64,000 nt of DNA from Flavobacterium sharifuzzamanii (GCF_003254585.1 NZ_QJGZ01000042.1:1-64000), one strand, 5' to 3'. Shown: positions 17,596-28,288, counted from the stretch's first letter. Notes: a model not told the origin generated them from the sequence alone. Program-made: numbers and translations.

Positions 17596-17666
17596 AGGTT
17601 ACTTTGCCATAAAACTTTGCAACTTCGCTCCCGATATCTATCGGGATTGCGAGATTAATTAAAACT

Positions 17667-18437
<771 letters not shown>

Positions 18438-18463
18438 GAAGTTTTATGCGATAATTGAAAATT

Positions 18464-18471
18464 CAAAAGTA
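18464..18471 (-). promoter_or_regulatory. -7 box candidate for the TlpA-like gene
   Basis: CAAAAGTA on the plus strand is TACTTTTG on the minus strand, 26 bases before the ATG. A TTG at 18497-18499 is slightly too far for a standard -33 element. Confidence 0.45.
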
Positions 18472-18512
18472 ATTAAAATAGTTTTTTAATTTGGGGCAAT
18501 TGTGAAGAAATA

Positions 18513-18648
18513 GTAGGCGGATGATACAGATTCGCTATCGCGAAAACGCAGATAAAAACAGATTTTCTATTGATATATCTAAAAAAATTAAGTACAAAAA
18601 TCCGTTTTTATCCGCGTCTTTACGAAGTAAATCCGCCTCATCCGTGTA
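18513..18648. repeat. Imperfect inverted repeat with CGGATAAAAACGGATTTT arms
   Basis: CGCAGATAAAAACAGATTTT (from about 18546) pairs with AAAATCCGTTTTTATCCGCG (about 18597-18616). The outer parts (GGCGGATGATACAG... / ...ATCCGCCTCATCCG) also match loosely. The 18438-18864 gap holds this element, the TlpA-like promoter and the chiA terminator; a 66-codon frame across it is not judged a gene. Confidence 0.7.
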
Positions 18649-18683
18649 CTATATTGAGTTATTAGTTCATTTATCGAAAGTCA

Positions 18684-18716
18684 TAAAAAAAACCTGGCAA
18701 CAAAAATTGCCAGGTT
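18684..18716 (-). terminator. Terminator of the chiA transcript
   Basis: On the minus strand AACCTGGCAA pairs with TTGCCAGGTT around a 6-nt loop and runs into seven or more T's, about 150 bases after the chiA stop. Confidence 0.88.
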
Positions 18717-18864
18717 CATAATGCGCTACATGAGGCAAAAACCAAATAACAAATTACCTCACTTCACAGCATTTAAGAAATAAAAATTAGGCTAAAAAAT
18801 AAATAACCAAACTCAATTTTAACCGTCCCAACTTTTTTATTTCTAAATTTTCAATTCTTTTATT

Positions 18865-21800
18865 CTAGTTTAAAAAGTTCATTACTTTCAATGACTTTTT
18901 ATGACCTGATTTATCTGTTACGATCACAACAAAAATCTGTTTACTAGCAAAACTTGGGCTATTAAGCAATACTTCTTTATTGTTTTGAATATTTCTATGG
19001 CTTGTAACATTCTGTCCTATCGTATTGAATACGTCAACCTGAGCAATTTCTTCTGTTTCATTAGATACAGATAGTGTATTATTTCTAAAATAAGCCACAG
19101 TCGTATTGCTTTCAGCAGTTATATCTTCTGCCGCCAACATTTTTGCTGCTCCTTGCGATGCAAAATAAGCCGCATACGCTTTAGACAATTCAGATGAATT
19201 ACCGCAAGAAGAGGCATCCCAGTTTACAGACCAAGTCATTAAACCTCTTAAAGAAGGATATGGACCGCCTGGCTGCATAGTATATGTTCTTCCAGTGAAA
19301 TTGGTTCCGTTTCTTAAATAATCCATAGCATTAATTCCTTCTGTCGGAGTTAAATAACCGCTACCTGCTGCACTCGGACAAGCTGGTAATGCAATAAGAA
19401 CTTTTGAAGCTGGCAAACCATCAAAATGCATTCCTGTTGAAGCAATGTTATATCCTTTTATAATCATGTCAGTCAAAGCAGTAACCATGTTTGCTTTCTT
19501 AGCCGTGCCATAATATTGACCATCTAATCCGTTTTCTCCTCCTGTGTTATACAATTGCACCGCTAATAAATCTAACTCGTTACGCAAGTTTTGAATAATT
19601 GGCAAGAATGAACCGAAAGTATCAGTATAAGTAGTATATCCTCCTTGTACATATTGTGTTTCTGGAGCTGCAGTTAACAAGAATCCAGGACCGTAATATG
19701 CTTTTAATTCTTTAAACGCATCTACTACGTTTTTCAATCTTGGATAAGCAGAAATACCCGCATAAGAAATATCTCTTAAACCTCCTGCGCTAAAATTCAT
19801 CGATCCGCCTTCAAAATCAATATCAACTCCATCAAATTGATATTCGTCGATAATTGCTTTTAGACCATTAACAAAAATATTTTTCTGAGTAACATTTTCC
19901 AGAACAACATGACCATTTTGACCTCCAATAGAAACAATAACAGGAACACCGCTATCTCTTAAAGTTTTGATATCATTTTTCAATAATTGCTTATCGAAAA
20001 CTCCATTGGTCAAATATCTAGCGTCGTTTGTAGTTAGTATTGGCGTATAACCATCGCGATTAACGGTTTCTACGAAAGAATAATCAACTACGTTAAATTT
20101 ACTTCCCTTTATTTGAGAGAAATATAAAAATGGAGCTGAAGTATTTTCCCAAGAATGTGCATACCCTAAAATAATTTTAGACGGAAGTGGTATGAACCTA
20201 TTACCACTTATTGTAGCAATTTTAATAGTATTGTTTAATGTAGTTACCGCAGCTTTATTATCTGTTGCTTTAATTACAATTGGATAATCCTGATAAGCAG
20301 TTGGCGTAAAATTATACGTATAAGTATTATTTGTACCTGCTGTCATGTTGAATGTACCTCCATTTATAGTAATAGTAACGCCTGAAACTGTTCCGTCACT
20401 ATCAACAGCTGTAACTGAAATTGGCACAGCTTGGAACGAACTTTGGTACACAGTAGTATTCGATGGTGAATTCCAAGTAATTACAGGTAATGTATTTGGA
20501 CAATTTGCACCTGAACAAGTTAATGTAAAGCTATAAGTTTTTGCATCTGTTTGTCCGTTTGATGCTGTAGCAGTAACGGTTAAGGTATGAGAAACTCCAA
20601 ACTGATTAGCAACCGGTGTCCAAACCGATGTATAAGTTTCTGATGAATTGGCAGCACTTATAGTTTGTCCGTCTAAACTAAATACAACAGATGAGATTGT
20701 AGTGGCGTCAGCTGCACTTAATCCAACACTTGCAACAAAATTAATTGATGATCCTAAATTGATAGCAATCGTCGAAGCTGTTGGTGCTGTAATGGCAACC
20801 ACTGGCTTAGTCACAACTGTTGTTTGTGTATTAAAATTATAAACTGTTGGCGTTGTTGGAACAGCAAAATTTGCCAAGTTATTTGGGTAATAAGCCACTT
20901 CCCCATTTTGCCATGAATTTAATTTCAAGCTTAAAATTTGTGTATATCCTGCTACAACTGCATCATCAAAAGCATAATTTCCTGATGCATCTGTTGTTGC
21001 TAGAACGCTTTTCCAGTTGTGGGTGTTATCTGTCCAAGGCAAAACGATTTCCACTTTTGCATTCGCAACAGGCGTAGAACCATTTTTCACAGTTCCGCTG
21101 ATTAAGTTTGTCGCTGCTGCCAATGCTGCTTTAGCCGTTGAACTTGTATTAAAGTTATAAACTGTTGGAGTTGATGGAACAGGAAAGTTTGCCAAATTAT
21201 TTGGGTAATAATTTACTTCTCCGTTTGACCAAGTATTTAATTTTAAACTTGTAATGGTTGTATAACCGTCTGTAACAGAATTATCAAAGCTGTATTTACC
21301 TTGTGCATCTGTTGTTGCCAGAACACTTTTCCACGGATGTGCATTATCTGTCCATGGCAAAACAATCTCTACTTTTGCACCCGCAACAGGAATAGTTCCG
21401 TTTTTAACTGTTCCGCTAATTTTACTTGTAGTTGTTGCAACATCCTGAGTAAAATTCAATGTTTTATTTGCATTCAAATTAGAATATACTGTTGAAGCTG
21501 GTGTAAATGTTTGGCCTGTTAAAGCAGCCGTTACTGTATAATTTCCTCCTGAAGCTAAAGTCAATGAATAAGCTCCGTTTGAATTGGTTGTTGCAGTAAC
21601 ATTTCCTGCTGTAGAAGATGCAGTAACTGTTACGCCAGAAACTGGAGTTGTTCCATTAAGAACTGTTCCGCTTACGGTATACGTTACCACCGCTGCTCCT
21701 TGAGTGAAATTAAGCGTTTTGTTGGCATCAATTGCATTGTAAACTGTTGAAGCTGGAGTATAAGAGAATCCAGATTTTGCAGCGGTAACTGTAAAGTTTA

Positions 21801-23601
21801 AACCTGCTGTTAATCCTGCTACGCTGTAAGCTCCGCTTGCATTTGAAACTCCTGTTAATGTTGTCGTTCCAGAAACTGCTGAAACTGTAACACCAGAAAC
21901 TCCTGCTGTTCCGTCTAAAACTGTTCCGCTTACAGTATATGTTGGCTGAGATCCGTTGATTATAACTCCTGTCTGATTAACAGTAACATTCGTTAAACTT
22001 ACAGGAACAAAAGTGTAACTAGCTTTTGCAGCTGTTAACGAATAATTTTGCCCAGAAGTTAAATTGTTGAATGTGAAATTTCCTGTTGCAGAAACTACTG
22101 TCTGAATTACTGCATTACTTGCATTTCGTAATTCAACTGTAACGTTGGTAACTAATGCTGCTCCATTTTTAACAGAACCAGAAATGCTTACTGTTCCTGG
22201 AACAACGCTTCCAAATGAAGTGTCAACTTGGCTTAATAATGAATTCGGAATTGAACCTCTTGTATCTTGAGATAATTCCCAAATCATACCACCAGCTAAA
22301 TTTCTAGATTTAATGTATTGCACTTTTAAATCCATTGATTGCTTATCTTCATAAGAAATAAATTCTTTTGTAGTAGCATTATATAAGTAAGGAACTTTAG
22401 TAGTATTATCAAAATAACGAACCCATCCTGCCGAAGCTGCAGACGGCGTTACCATCATAGTATTTGGATCTAAGTAAGCGTGAGAATTGGTAACTGGATT
22501 TCCGACTAAATCGCAAATTTCGATACTTCCTGATTTTTCACAAGCTCCAGAACCATCCCATGTTCCTGTTGGGTTTTGCGGATTTGTACATCCAGGAACT
22601 ACGTATCTTGGTGCTGAAACAAACAATCCGTTAGTTGAATTTGCAGCAACATTATCGAATTTTTTTCCGTAGAAAGGCAATCCCATGATTAATTTATTAG
22701 CAGGAAAACCAATTACATTTAAATATTGATTCGTTAATTCGTCTAATGATTCCGATTGCGTTGCACCATACAACGGATCATTTGGGTTTCCACTTGCGTA
22801 TAAAGGTGCGTTGTAACAGGTTTTATCGTACCAGTTTCCACCAAAATCGTATCCGAAATACGTGATATAATCACAATAAGTAGAAATGTCTTCTGTCATT
22901 CCGTATTGTGCTCTGTTATTTGGTCCTAAATACTGTTTAGAAACATTTCTAACGTTGTTTCCAGCAGCAATAGTAATTAGTTTATTTGGCATTGCCTGAC
23001 GCATCGCTTTCAATAAAAGCACTAAATTTTTATTATCATCAGGACTATATTTTTGAGGAGGAACAGGCGAACCATTTACTATTTCTGTACCATCAGTTCC
23101 GCCAGAAAGAGGATATTCCCAGTCGATGTCGAAACCATCAATAAATGGATATGTAGTAATGAAGTTTGCCATATCTGCTGCTAAAGCTGCTCTTGCTACA
23201 GGACTTGCAGCAATTGGAGAAAGATCTTGACCTTTTGTCCAGCCTCCAACAGAGATTAAAACTTTTAAATGAGGATACTTTTCTTTCAATTTCATTAAAT
23301 CATAAAAGTTCCCTTTTACTGGCGCATCCCACGGAATACCGCCTTCCATATGCTCAAAATCAGCATAAGTGTCTAAACATTTTAATTTTGTATTCTCAGG
23401 ATGGGCAGGATCATAAGTGGTCCCATAAAAAGAATAATTTAAATGCGTCAATTTACTTCCATCGATTTTCGGAACATTGAAATCCCGGGCATAGATAGAC
23501 CATTGAGCATAATACCCTACTACTTTTTTTCCGTGGGCTGGTTGCGCCAACGCAAGTAAGGGAAACAGTAACAAAAAGAGCAATCTGTAATAATGTTTCA
23601 T
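18865..23601 (-). CDS. chiA: Secreted two-domain GH18 chitinase
   Basis: 1,578 residues with signal peptide 1-19. The N-terminal GH18 barrel (about 24-460) has the catalytic signature D155-G-F-D158-I-D160-W-E162, with Glu162 as acid. Then come five carboxypeptidase-regulatory/CNA-B-like modules (about 470-930), the last two being near-identical 106-residue units (EIVLPWTDN), and two Ig-like modules (about 935-1115). The C-terminal GH18 barrel (about 1125-1480) has D1257-x-x-D1260-x-D1262-x-E1264. The tail (about 1500-1578; VDVFNTIGQNV...SLKVMNFLN) is a T9SS type A sorting domain. F. johnsoniae ChiA, secreted by the T9SS and needed for chitin digestion, has this build. It probably cuts crystalline chitin outside the cell. 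It is the last gene of the minus-strand cluster, after a 496-bp gap. Confidence 0.97.
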   Translation of the reverse strand: MKHYYRLLFLLLFPLLALAQPAHGKKVVGYYAQWSIYARDFNVPKIDGSKLTHLNYSFYGTTYDPAHPENTKLKCLDTYADFEHMEGGIPWDAPVKGNFYDLMKLKEKYPHLKVLISVGGWTKGQDLSPIAASPVARAALAADMANFITTYPFIDGFDIDWEYPLSGGTDGTEIVNGSPVPPQKYSPDDNKNLVLLLKAMRQAMPNKLITIAAGNNVRNVSKQYLGPNNRAQYGMTEDISTYCDYITYFGYDFGGNWYDKTCYNAPLYASGNPNDPLYGATQSESLDELTNQYLNVIGFPANKLIMGLPFYGKKFDNVAANSTNGLFVSAPRYVVPGCTNPQNPTGTWDGSGACEKSGSIEICDLVGNPVTNSHAYLDPNTMMVTPSAASAGWVRYFDNTTKVPYLYNATTKEFISYEDKQSMDLKVQYIKSRNLAGGMIWELSQDTRGSIPNSLLSQVDTSFGSVVPGTVSISGSVKNGAALVTNVTVELRNASNAVIQTVVSATGNFTFNNLTSGQNYSLTAAKASYTFVPVSLTNVTVNQTGVIINGSQPTYTVSGTVLDGTAGVSGVTVSAVSGTTTLTGVSNASGAYSVAGLTAGLNFTVTAAKSGFSYTPASTVYNAIDANKTLNFTQGAAVVTYTVSGTVLNGTTPVSGVTVTASSTAGNVTATTNSNGAYSLTLASGGNYTVTAALTGQTFTPASTVYSNLNANKTLNFTQDVATTTSKISGTVKNGTIPVAGAKVEIVLPWTDNAHPWKSVLATTDAQGKYSFDNSVTDGYTTITSLKLNTWSNGEVNYYPNNLANFPVPSTPTVYNFNTSSTAKAALAAATNLISGTVKNGSTPVANAKVEIVLPWTDNTHNWKSVLATTDASGNYAFDDAVVAGYTQILSLKLNSWQNGEVAYYPNNLANFAVPTTPTVYNFNTQTTVVTKPVVAITAPTASTIAINLGSSINFVASVGLSAADATTISSVVFSLDGQTISAANSSETYTSVWTPVANQFGVSHTLTVTATASNGQTDAKTYSFTLTCSGANCPNTLPVITWNSPSNTTVYQSSFQAVPISVTAVDSDGTVSGVTITINGGTFNMTAGTNNTYTYNFTPTAYQDYPIVIKATDNKAAVTTLNNTIKIATISGNRFIPLPSKIILGYAHSWENTSAPFLYFSQIKGSKFNVVDYSFVETVNRDGYTPILTTNDARYLTNGVFDKQLLKNDIKTLRDSGVPVIVSIGGQNGHVVLENVTQKNIFVNGLKAIIDEYQFDGVDIDFEGGSMNFSAGGLRDISYAGISAYPRLKNVVDAFKELKAYYGPGFLLTAAPETQYVQGGYTTYTDTFGSFLPIIQNLRNELDLLAVQLYNTGGENGLDGQYYGTAKKANMVTALTDMIIKGYNIASTGMHFDGLPASKVLIALPACPSAAGSGYLTPTEGINAMDYLRNGTNFTGRTYTMQPGGPYPSLRGLMTWSVNWDASSCGNSSELSKAYAAYFASQGAAKMLAAEDITAESNTTVAYFRNNTLSVSNETEEIAQVDVFNTIGQNVTSHRNIQNNKEVLLNSPSFASKQIFVVIVTDKSGHKKSLKVMNFLN

Positions 23602-23642
23602 AATTAATAAATATTAGTTAATAGAAAATAAATAATTGGGCC

Positions 23643-23697
23643 ACAGCAGCATAAAAACTTCTGGGTTTCGCTCAACTGCAGGTTGGAAGGCTGCTGT
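23643..23697 (-). promoter_or_regulatory. Candidate chiA leader RNA structure
   Basis: On the minus strand ACAGCAGC pairs with GCTGCTGT. Inside, CTTC pairs with GAAG, and CAAC with GTTG around CTGCA. The fold is GC-richer than its surroundings and sits about 40 bases before the chiA ATG. The rest of the 23602-24097 gap is AT-rich with no gene or clear TAnnTTTG box; a 61-codon plus-strand frame there has no supporting feature. Confidence 0.45.
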
Positions 23698-24009
23698 CGA
23701 TCGGAAATAAACTCAAATTACATTCTATAGATAAATATTACTATTACTGATTTTTACATAATCATTAGCCAATAGTAGTGATTGATATTTATTTATAATT
23801 TTTTAAAAAATTAATGTTAAATACAAATGATAAACTTGGGACGACTCATCAATCTATACTCTTTTTTTGTCATGTTTTATTCTATTCTTTCTATTTGGTT
23901 TTTAAAAGGTTAATACTCCGTTATTGGTTATTTTTAGTTTGTTATAATTTATTACTTAATTGTTGTCTCGGTCTAAAAAAACAGAATTCAAAATTTTAAT
24001 CGTAATTAC

Positions 24010-24031
24010 CTCTGCCATAAGTATGGCAGAG
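24010..24031 (-). terminator. Hairpin between hexosaminidase and chiA
   Basis: CTCTGCCAT / ATGGCAGAG perfect 9-bp stem with a 4-nt loop, about 67 bases past the GH20 stop. There is no immediate T-run on the minus strand, so it may be a partial terminator or mRNA-end stabiliser. Confidence 0.6.
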
Positions 24032-24097
24032 ATAATCAACACTCTAAAAAAACATTAGTAACTCAAAAACGTACTAAATACTAATTCAAATCCAACT

Positions 24098-26164
24098 CTA
24101 AATTAATTTCTTTAAACTCTCATAAACAGACAGTTCTACATCTGCATGATCTTTTGTATTGCATTGTTCAATCAATTTTTTCAGATCTGCCGGTGCTAAA
24201 GTTGATTTATTATCCAAAACCAATAACAATTCTTGAGAAGCATCATTTAGTTTTTTAGATAGTGGTAATATTGGCTGCACTAATGGTGCATTATTGCTTA
24301 ATTCTGTTAATCCTTTGTGAACTGCAATCCACTTGGTAAAAAATGCAGCTACTTTGGCTTTGTTATCTGCCGACTTATTTGTTAAATATTGATTTACAGC
24401 TGCATCAAATGCAAGAGAATCTTTGGCATCTGGACCACAGGCATCTGCAAATAGGGTAAATGGAGAATACATTTGGTATTCTGTTCCTCCTTTATTACGA
24501 GTATATCCTTTCAATGGTTCGCTTACATTCGAAAACTCTTCTAATGATTTGATATCCTGATTATTTGCAATATTTCTTAAAATCACATCTTTGTTACGAA
24601 TATGCGTAATACCTAATTCTTCTAATCTAAAAGAAATCGTTTCTAAACGTTTGCGCATATTCTCAACATCTACTACATCTTCTGCAGACCATAATCTTTC
24701 AGCAATTGCAGCTGTTCTTGGCCAAATTCTAGAATCTATAGTTGTTGGTGTAGCCAATTCTGACCACATTGTAGCTTCTCCGCCTAGAATTCTTGCTTTT
24801 TCGTCACTCGTTAAATTAGCTCCTTTTGGCATCGGATCGTTTAAGTAATGGCTCGCAATTGGATACATCAAATCGATATAATATCCATTAGACAAAACCG
24901 TTTTATATCCTTTTTTAACTGCATCTACAAGAGATTGTCCAGCTGGCATTCCTTCGTTTGGACCTCTCCATGAATGTACAATAGCTTCTTTTGATAAATC
25001 TTTAGTCAAAATTTCTTCCCAACCCATCAATTGTTTTCCGTGTTTCTTTAACATCGGAGCTAACTGCATTGTAAAATACGTCTGAAGTTCGTGGTTGTTT
25101 TTTAAATTATGCTTCTTTTTGAACTCTTGAATTTTAGGATTTGCATCCCAATCTTTTCCTTCGTTTTCATCTCCTCCAATGTGGAAATAAGCTCCTGGAA
25201 ACAACGGACAAACCTCATCAAAAACTTCGCTTAATAATTGATATGTTTTAGGATTTGAAGGATCTAATGTTGGTGAAAAAATACCAGCATTTCTTTCAAT
25301 TCCATAGGTAGCAATTGCTGTACCTTGAATATTTTTTTCGGATGTTCCTCCTGTCAGCGTAATCACTTTGCTTCCAATTTCTGGATAAGCTGTTAATATT
25401 GCAGATCCGTGACCTGGAACATCTATTTCTGGAACAATTAAAATACCGCGCTCATCAGCATATTTTACGATATTTTTAATTTCCTCTTGTGTGTAATACA
25501 TTCCATCTGAAGCTACTTGCGTAAACCTTGGATGTTTTTTCATTTCAATTCTCCAACCTTGATCGTCAACCAAATGCCAATGGAAAACATTCATTTTCAT
25601 TGCTGCCAATGCATCAATATTTCTCTTAACTACATCAATAGGCTGAAAATGTCTTGAAACATCCATCATTAAACCTCTCCATGTAAATCTTGGAAAATCT
25701 GCAATTTTTGAAACTGGAAAATAAAATGTTTTTGAATTGTTTTGAAGCATTTGAAGCAATGTCTCCAAACCATGTAATGCTCCCAAATCGCTTGAAGCAT
25801 TTAAAGTGATTTTGTTTGAAGTGATATCTAAATGATAACTTTCGTCTTCATACAAACCAATTTTACCACTTTTGGTACAATTAATTTGTAATTCTGCATT
25901 TGGCACTTCGTTTAGCTTTTCAATAAAACCTTGTTCGAAAAATATACCTGTTCTACCATCTAAACGGCGCAAAAAACGAGTTACTCCTCCAAAAATTCTT
26001 GGATTTGGATTTCCTGTAATGTTAACTTTAAAGTTTTTACTTAAGTTAAAATTACCTTCATTAATAACAACATTCTGAGGCCAAGGCATAAGATTCAGCT
26101 GCTCTTTCTGGACTTGAGCTCCTGCTGATATACCTGCAAATAATAGTACAAATAGATATTTCAT
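24098..26164 (-). CDS. GH20 beta-N-acetylhexosaminidase
   Basis: 688 residues with signal peptide 1-about 17 (AGAQVQ). A GH20b-type N-terminal domain (about 20-140) is followed by the catalytic barrel (about 145-495): FTWRGLMMDVSRHFQP, FHWHLVDDQGWR, VPEIDVPGHG, and the catalytic pair Asp332-Glu333 in FHIGGDENEG, then MGWEEI and ATMWSELAT. The helical C-terminus (about 500-688) is typical of Bacteroidota members. It releases GlcNAc from chitooligosaccharides, most likely in the periplasm after SusC/D import. It has no T9SS sorting domain. It lies between nagB and chiA, both on the same strand. Confidence 0.95.
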   Translation of the reverse strand: MKYLFVLLFAGISAGAQVQKEQLNLMPWPQNVVINEGNFNLSKNFKVNITGNPNPRIFGGVTRFLRRLDGRTGIFFEQGFIEKLNEVPNAELQINCTKSGKIGLYEDESYHLDITSNKITLNASSDLGALHGLETLLQMLQNNSKTFYFPVSKIADFPRFTWRGLMMDVSRHFQPIDVVKRNIDALAAMKMNVFHWHLVDDQGWRIEMKKHPRFTQVASDGMYYTQEEIKNIVKYADERGILIVPEIDVPGHGSAILTAYPEIGSKVITLTGGTSEKNIQGTAIATYGIERNAGIFSPTLDPSNPKTYQLLSEVFDEVCPLFPGAYFHIGGDENEGKDWDANPKIQEFKKKHNLKNNHELQTYFTMQLAPMLKKHGKQLMGWEEILTKDLSKEAIVHSWRGPNEGMPAGQSLVDAVKKGYKTVLSNGYYIDLMYPIASHYLNDPMPKGANLTSDEKARILGGEATMWSELATPTTIDSRIWPRTAAIAERLWSAEDVVDVENMRKRLETISFRLEELGITHIRNKDVILRNIANNQDIKSLEEFSNVSEPLKGYTRNKGGTEYQMYSPFTLFADACGPDAKDSLAFDAAVNQYLTNKSADNKAKVAAFFTKWIAVHKGLTELSNNAPLVQPILPLSKKLNDASQELLLVLDNKSTLAPADLKKLIEQCNTKDHADVELSVYESLKKLI

Positions 26165-26222
26165 TTTTCTTTTTTTTGGTCGGATAGTTTTAAGTATCCT
26201 AAATTTATATAAAAAACAAAAC

Positions 26223-26270
26223 TCAGAGTGATTTCAGCTTTACCTCACTTTTGCTATGAGATCATTCTGA
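26223..26270 (-). other. Intercistronic hairpin, nagB / hexosaminidase
   Basis: TCAGAGTGAT pairs with ATCATTCTGA (one G-U) around a 28-nt loop in the 146-bp gap between nagB and the GH20 gene. Confidence 0.5.
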
Positions 26271-26310
26271 ATTTTGCTATTTGATTCATTAAAAAACGAA
26301 TCGGATTCTT

Positions 26311-28248
26311 TTAGTAATCAAAACGTTTAAAGGCTTCAATCGCTTCGTATTCAGCCAAACCTAGTTCATCATATAATACGGCTGTGTTTTTATTTCGATC
26401 TTCTGCCCTAACCCAGAATTCACGAGAATCATTTCCTTGAAACATCACTCTATCTTTTTGAGACTGGTGGTGTAAAATGGCATGACGTTTTAATAAAACT
26501 TCAGACGGACTTAATGGAACGGCCATATCGATTTCATGAATATCCCATTCATGCCAAGCACCTCTATAAAGCCATAACCAGCAATCATCCATATACGGTT
26601 CTGGTTTAAGCTCTTTTAATGCAGCAAAAATGGCATTTAAACAAACCTCATGTGTTCCGTGCGGATCTGCAAGATCTCCAGCAGCAAAAACTTGATGTGG
26701 TTTTATTCTAGCAATAATTTCTTTTACGATAGCAATATCTTCTGGTCCTAACGGATTCTTTTTAACTTGTCCTGTTTCATAAAAAGGAAGATCTAAAAAA
26801 TGCGTATTTTCATCTTTCAATCCAATATATCTTGTTGCACCGTAAGATTCTCTTCTTCTAATAAGGCCTTTAAGTTTTCTAACTTCCAAAGAATCGATTT
26901 GGTTTTCGGATTTGTTATTTAAAAATTCGATAACCGATTTGAAATTGATATCAGCAAGTCCTTCTCCGATAAAATCACTGGCAACTTCTGCAAATTTTAA
27001 TGCTTCATCGTCTGAAACTGCAATATTTCCTGAAGTTTGGTACACCACATGAACATCGTGTCCTTGCTTGATTAATTTTGAAAATGTTCCTCCCATAGAA
27101 ATCACGTCATCGTCTGGGTGCGGACTAAAAAGAATAATTCTCTTTTTTGCCGGATTTGCCCTTTCTGGACGAAATGAATCATCTGTGTTTGGTTTTCCTC
27201 CTGGCCATCCGGTAATAGTGTGCTGTAAAATATTAAACATATTAATGTTCATATCATAAGCAGAACCTTCTTGAGCCAATAGGTCAGACATTCCGTTATT
27301 GTTGTAATCACGGTCTGTCAGTTTTAAAATAGATTGTTTTGTTTTTTGACAAAGCCAAACAATAGCTTTACTTTTTAATTCAGGTGTCCAAAGACATTCA
27401 CCAACCAACCACGGCGTTTTGAAACGGGTTAATTCTGATGCCGCTGACTGATCTAAAACAAAAGTTGCATTTGGATGATTCTGTAAAAATGTAGCAGGAA
27501 CTTCTGAACTGATATCTCCTTGAATAGTTCTCTTGATAATATCTGCTTTATTCTGTCCCCAAGCCATCAAAACAATACGCTTTGATCTCATAATAGTCGA
27601 AACTCCCATTGTAATAGCGCGTTTCGGCACATTATCAATACCATTAAAAGCAGATGAAGCATCAACTCTTGTGATATGATCTAAGGTAATAATTCTTGTT
27701 CCTGAATTGATGTGCGAACCAGGTTCGTTAAATCCAACGTGACCTGTTCTACCAATTCCAAGCAATTGAAAATCAAGACCACCCGCATTTTTAATATTCA
27801 TTTCATAGTCAATGCAATATTGATTAATTTCATCAATTCCCACTGTACCATCAGGAATATTAATATTTTCAGGTTTGATATCAATATGATTAAAAAGATG
27901 CTCATGCATGAAATAATGATAGCTCTGATTGTTCTCCTTAGTCATTGGATAATATTCATCCAGATTAAAGGTGATTACATTGCTAAAACTTAGTCCTTCT
28001 TCTCTGTGCATTCTCACTAGTTCCTCATAAACTTTGATAGGAGAAGAACCTGTTGCCAGACCTAAAACACAAGGTTTATTTTTTTCTTGCTTAGATCTAA
28101 TTAGCTGCGCAATTTCATGCGCCACAATTACAGAAGCTTCAATAGAATTTTTGAAGATTTCGTTATGAATTTTCTCAAAACGAGTTTCTTCAAATTTCCC
28201 AGCGCTTTTGTAACTAATATCAGGTTTTATTTCTAAAGCACTTTTCAT
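26311..28248 (-). CDS. nagB: Glucosamine-6-phosphate deaminase fused to PIG-L/LmbE deacetylase domain
   Basis: The N-terminal half (to about 270) is NagB: LGLATGSSPIKVYEEL, FNLDEYYP, GIGRTGHVGFNEPGS and TMGVSTIM. It converts glucosamine 6-phosphate to fructose 6-phosphate plus ammonia. The C-terminal half (from about 355) is a PIG-L fold with the metal motif SPHPDDD and later DPHGTHEVC, the family that removes acetyl groups from GlcNAc derivatives. This long form (about 645 residues) is usual in Bacteroidota. The start at 28248 follows an AAGGAA-type ribosome site; in-frame ATGs at 28275 and 28311 would put coding sequence into or against a strong hairpin. Cytoplasmic. No nagA is present nearby. 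Confidence 0.93.
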   Translation of the reverse strand: MKSALEIKPDISYKSAGKFEETRFEKIHNEIFKNSIEASVIVAHEIAQLIRSKQEKNKPCVLGLATGSSPIKVYEELVRMHREEGLSFSNVITFNLDEYYPMTKENNQSYHYFMHEHLFNHIDIKPENINIPDGTVGIDEINQYCIDYEMNIKNAGGLDFQLLGIGRTGHVGFNEPGSHINSGTRIITLDHITRVDASSAFNGIDNVPKRAITMGVSTIMRSKRIVLMAWGQNKADIIKRTIQGDISSEVPATFLQNHPNATFVLDQSAASELTRFKTPWLVGECLWTPELKSKAIVWLCQKTKQSILKLTDRDYNNNGMSDLLAQEGSAYDMNINMFNILQHTITGWPGGKPNTDDSFRPERANPAKKRIILFSPHPDDDVISMGGTFSKLIKQGHDVHVVYQTSGNIAVSDDEALKFAEVASDFIGEGLADINFKSVIEFLNNKSENQIDSLEVRKLKGLIRRRESYGATRYIGLKDENTHFLDLPFYETGQVKKNPLGPEDIAIVKEIIARIKPHQVFAAGDLADPHGTHEVCLNAIFAALKELKPEPYMDDCWLWLYRGAWHEWDIHEIDMAVPLSPSEVLLKRHAILHHQSQKDRVMFQGNDSREFWVRAEDRNKNTAVLYDELGLAEYEAIEAFKRFDY

Positions 28249-28288
28249 TTTTTCCTTTTTTGTAGTATTTACCATTTTGGTTTTAAGA

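Noticed and set aside
17464..17600. Inverted repeat considered as an insertion sequence end.
   Set aside because: No transposase gene and no target duplication; the same arm occurs singly elsewhere.
17464..17658. 64-codon frame after the ABC-F gene.
   Set aside because: It lies on the interspersed inverted repeat, which explains it.
18521..18721. 66-codon plus-strand frame before chiA's terminator.
   Set aside because: It spans an inverted repeat and the chiA terminator and shows no protein features.
23814..23999. 61-codon plus-strand frame between chiA and the GH20 gene.
   Set aside because: Composition follows the AT-rich gap, no start signal, no recognisable protein; more likely chance.
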